Shown here: positions 61,647-61,843 of the stretch, piece by piece
Layout of the letters: every line of letters begins with the position of its first letter
How positions within the stretch are numbered: the stretch's first letter is position 1
Source of the DNA: Candidatus Gerdarchaeota archaeon
GTDB taxonomy: Archaea; Asgardarchaeota; Heimdallarchaeia; JABLTI01
Direction of reading: 5' to 3'
DNA: 61,843 nucleotides
Assembly (NCBI GenBank): GCA_016840945.1
Contig: JAEORJ010000096.1
Span: forward strand, 1-61,843
The notes under the pieces: generated by a model
Databases searched by the model: none
What the model was told of the DNA's origin: nothing
What the model saw: the letters and a program-made list of their open reading frames with translations, nothing else
Position numbers and translations under genes: made by a program

Positions 61647-61843
61647 TTGAAAATACACGGTAATGAAATTAATGAATTCGAAATAATTAGCAAGCTTACT
61701 ACTCTTCTACTAGAATGCGAATCCCTCCAAGATATTATAAAAATCACGAAATTTCTTAGTGAATGTTGCCCATATGATTTAGGTGCGATCTATTTATTTG
61801 ATAACCCTACATTGTTAGAAATAAAAGCCCGTTATGGAATCAA
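61647..61843 (+). CDS. GAF-domain protein, 3' end outside window
   Basis: The frame from TTG 61647 stays open to the end of the window. GAGGG lies just upstream. The 65 visible residues (LLLECESLQDIIKITKFL, YDLGAIYLFDNPTLLEIKA) look like the start of a GAF sensor domain. It may be part of a histidine kinase or other signalling protein, but the output domain is not visible. Confidence 0.65.
   Translation, partial: MKIHGNEINEFEIISKLTTLLLECESLQDIIKITKFLSECCPYDLGAIYLFDNPTLLEIKARYGI

Overview
The window is AT-rich, archaeal chromosomal DNA. Archaeal marks are uS19 and uS2 with archaeal-type sequences, aIF5B next to nucleoside diphosphate kinase, both subunits of topoisomerase VI, an ATP-dependent DNA ligase, Pus10, the short archaeal triosephosphate isomerase, an AlaX editing protein, RIO1 kinase and an Rpb5/RpoH RNA polymerase subunit. 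Eukaryote-leaning items (a two-domain Rpb5, a presenilin-type protease, an IFT52/GldG-like protein, a longin protein with DENN-like modules, an Ena/VASP-like proline-rich protein) point to an Asgard archaeon. Membership of the Heimdallarchaeia side is a guess. No tRNA, rRNA, CRISPR array, transposon or phage gene was seen.

Layout. 1-13 kb: end of a PepD-type dipeptidase, a surface beta-propeller protein, a DapA-family lyase, two tandem alpha/beta hydrolases, a FGGY sugar kinase, a methyltransferase, a GIFT-like protein and DNA ligase. 13-23 kb: small membrane proteins, a Rad50-like ATPase with a four-cysteine hook, a HemL-like aminotransferase, two-domain Rpb5, a 59-aa ferredoxin, a proline-rich coiled-coil protein and a ThiI-like PP-loop protein. 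23-34 kb: ThiL, Pus10, a SWIM protein beside a RuvC-like protein, TPI, a Thermoplasma-type mevalonate 3-kinase and mevalonate-3-phosphate 5-kinase pair, then uS19 and uS2. 34-48 kb: presenilin homologue, a family-5 substrate-binding protein with permuted domain order, the longin/DENN-like protein, aIF5B, Ndk, Top6A, a giant Top6B and AsnRS. 48-62 kb: HEAT protein, MobB, two ECF ATPases, an M20 protein lacking catalytic residues, AlaX, glutamine synthetase, a secreted metzincin, RIO1, a radical SAM protein, a VOC protein, an MFS transporter and the start of a GAF protein.

Expression signals. Many genes start at TTG, set 6-7 bases after a GGAGGT-like Shine-Dalgarno sequence; for several genes this spacing decides the start. 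Most transcription units are short. At least a dozen gene ends carry a perfect stem-loop, often overlapping the stop codon and followed by a T-run, including shared hairpins between convergent genes.

How the genes work together. The clearest joint functions are the two mevalonate-pathway kinases (isoprenoid lipid synthesis), Top6B-Top6A (DNA topology), Ndk-aIF5B (the remnant of a conserved archaeal translation cluster), the translationally coupled ECF ATPases, and possibly the SWIM plus RuvC-like pair in recombination. All functional calls are by reading motifs; no database search was run.
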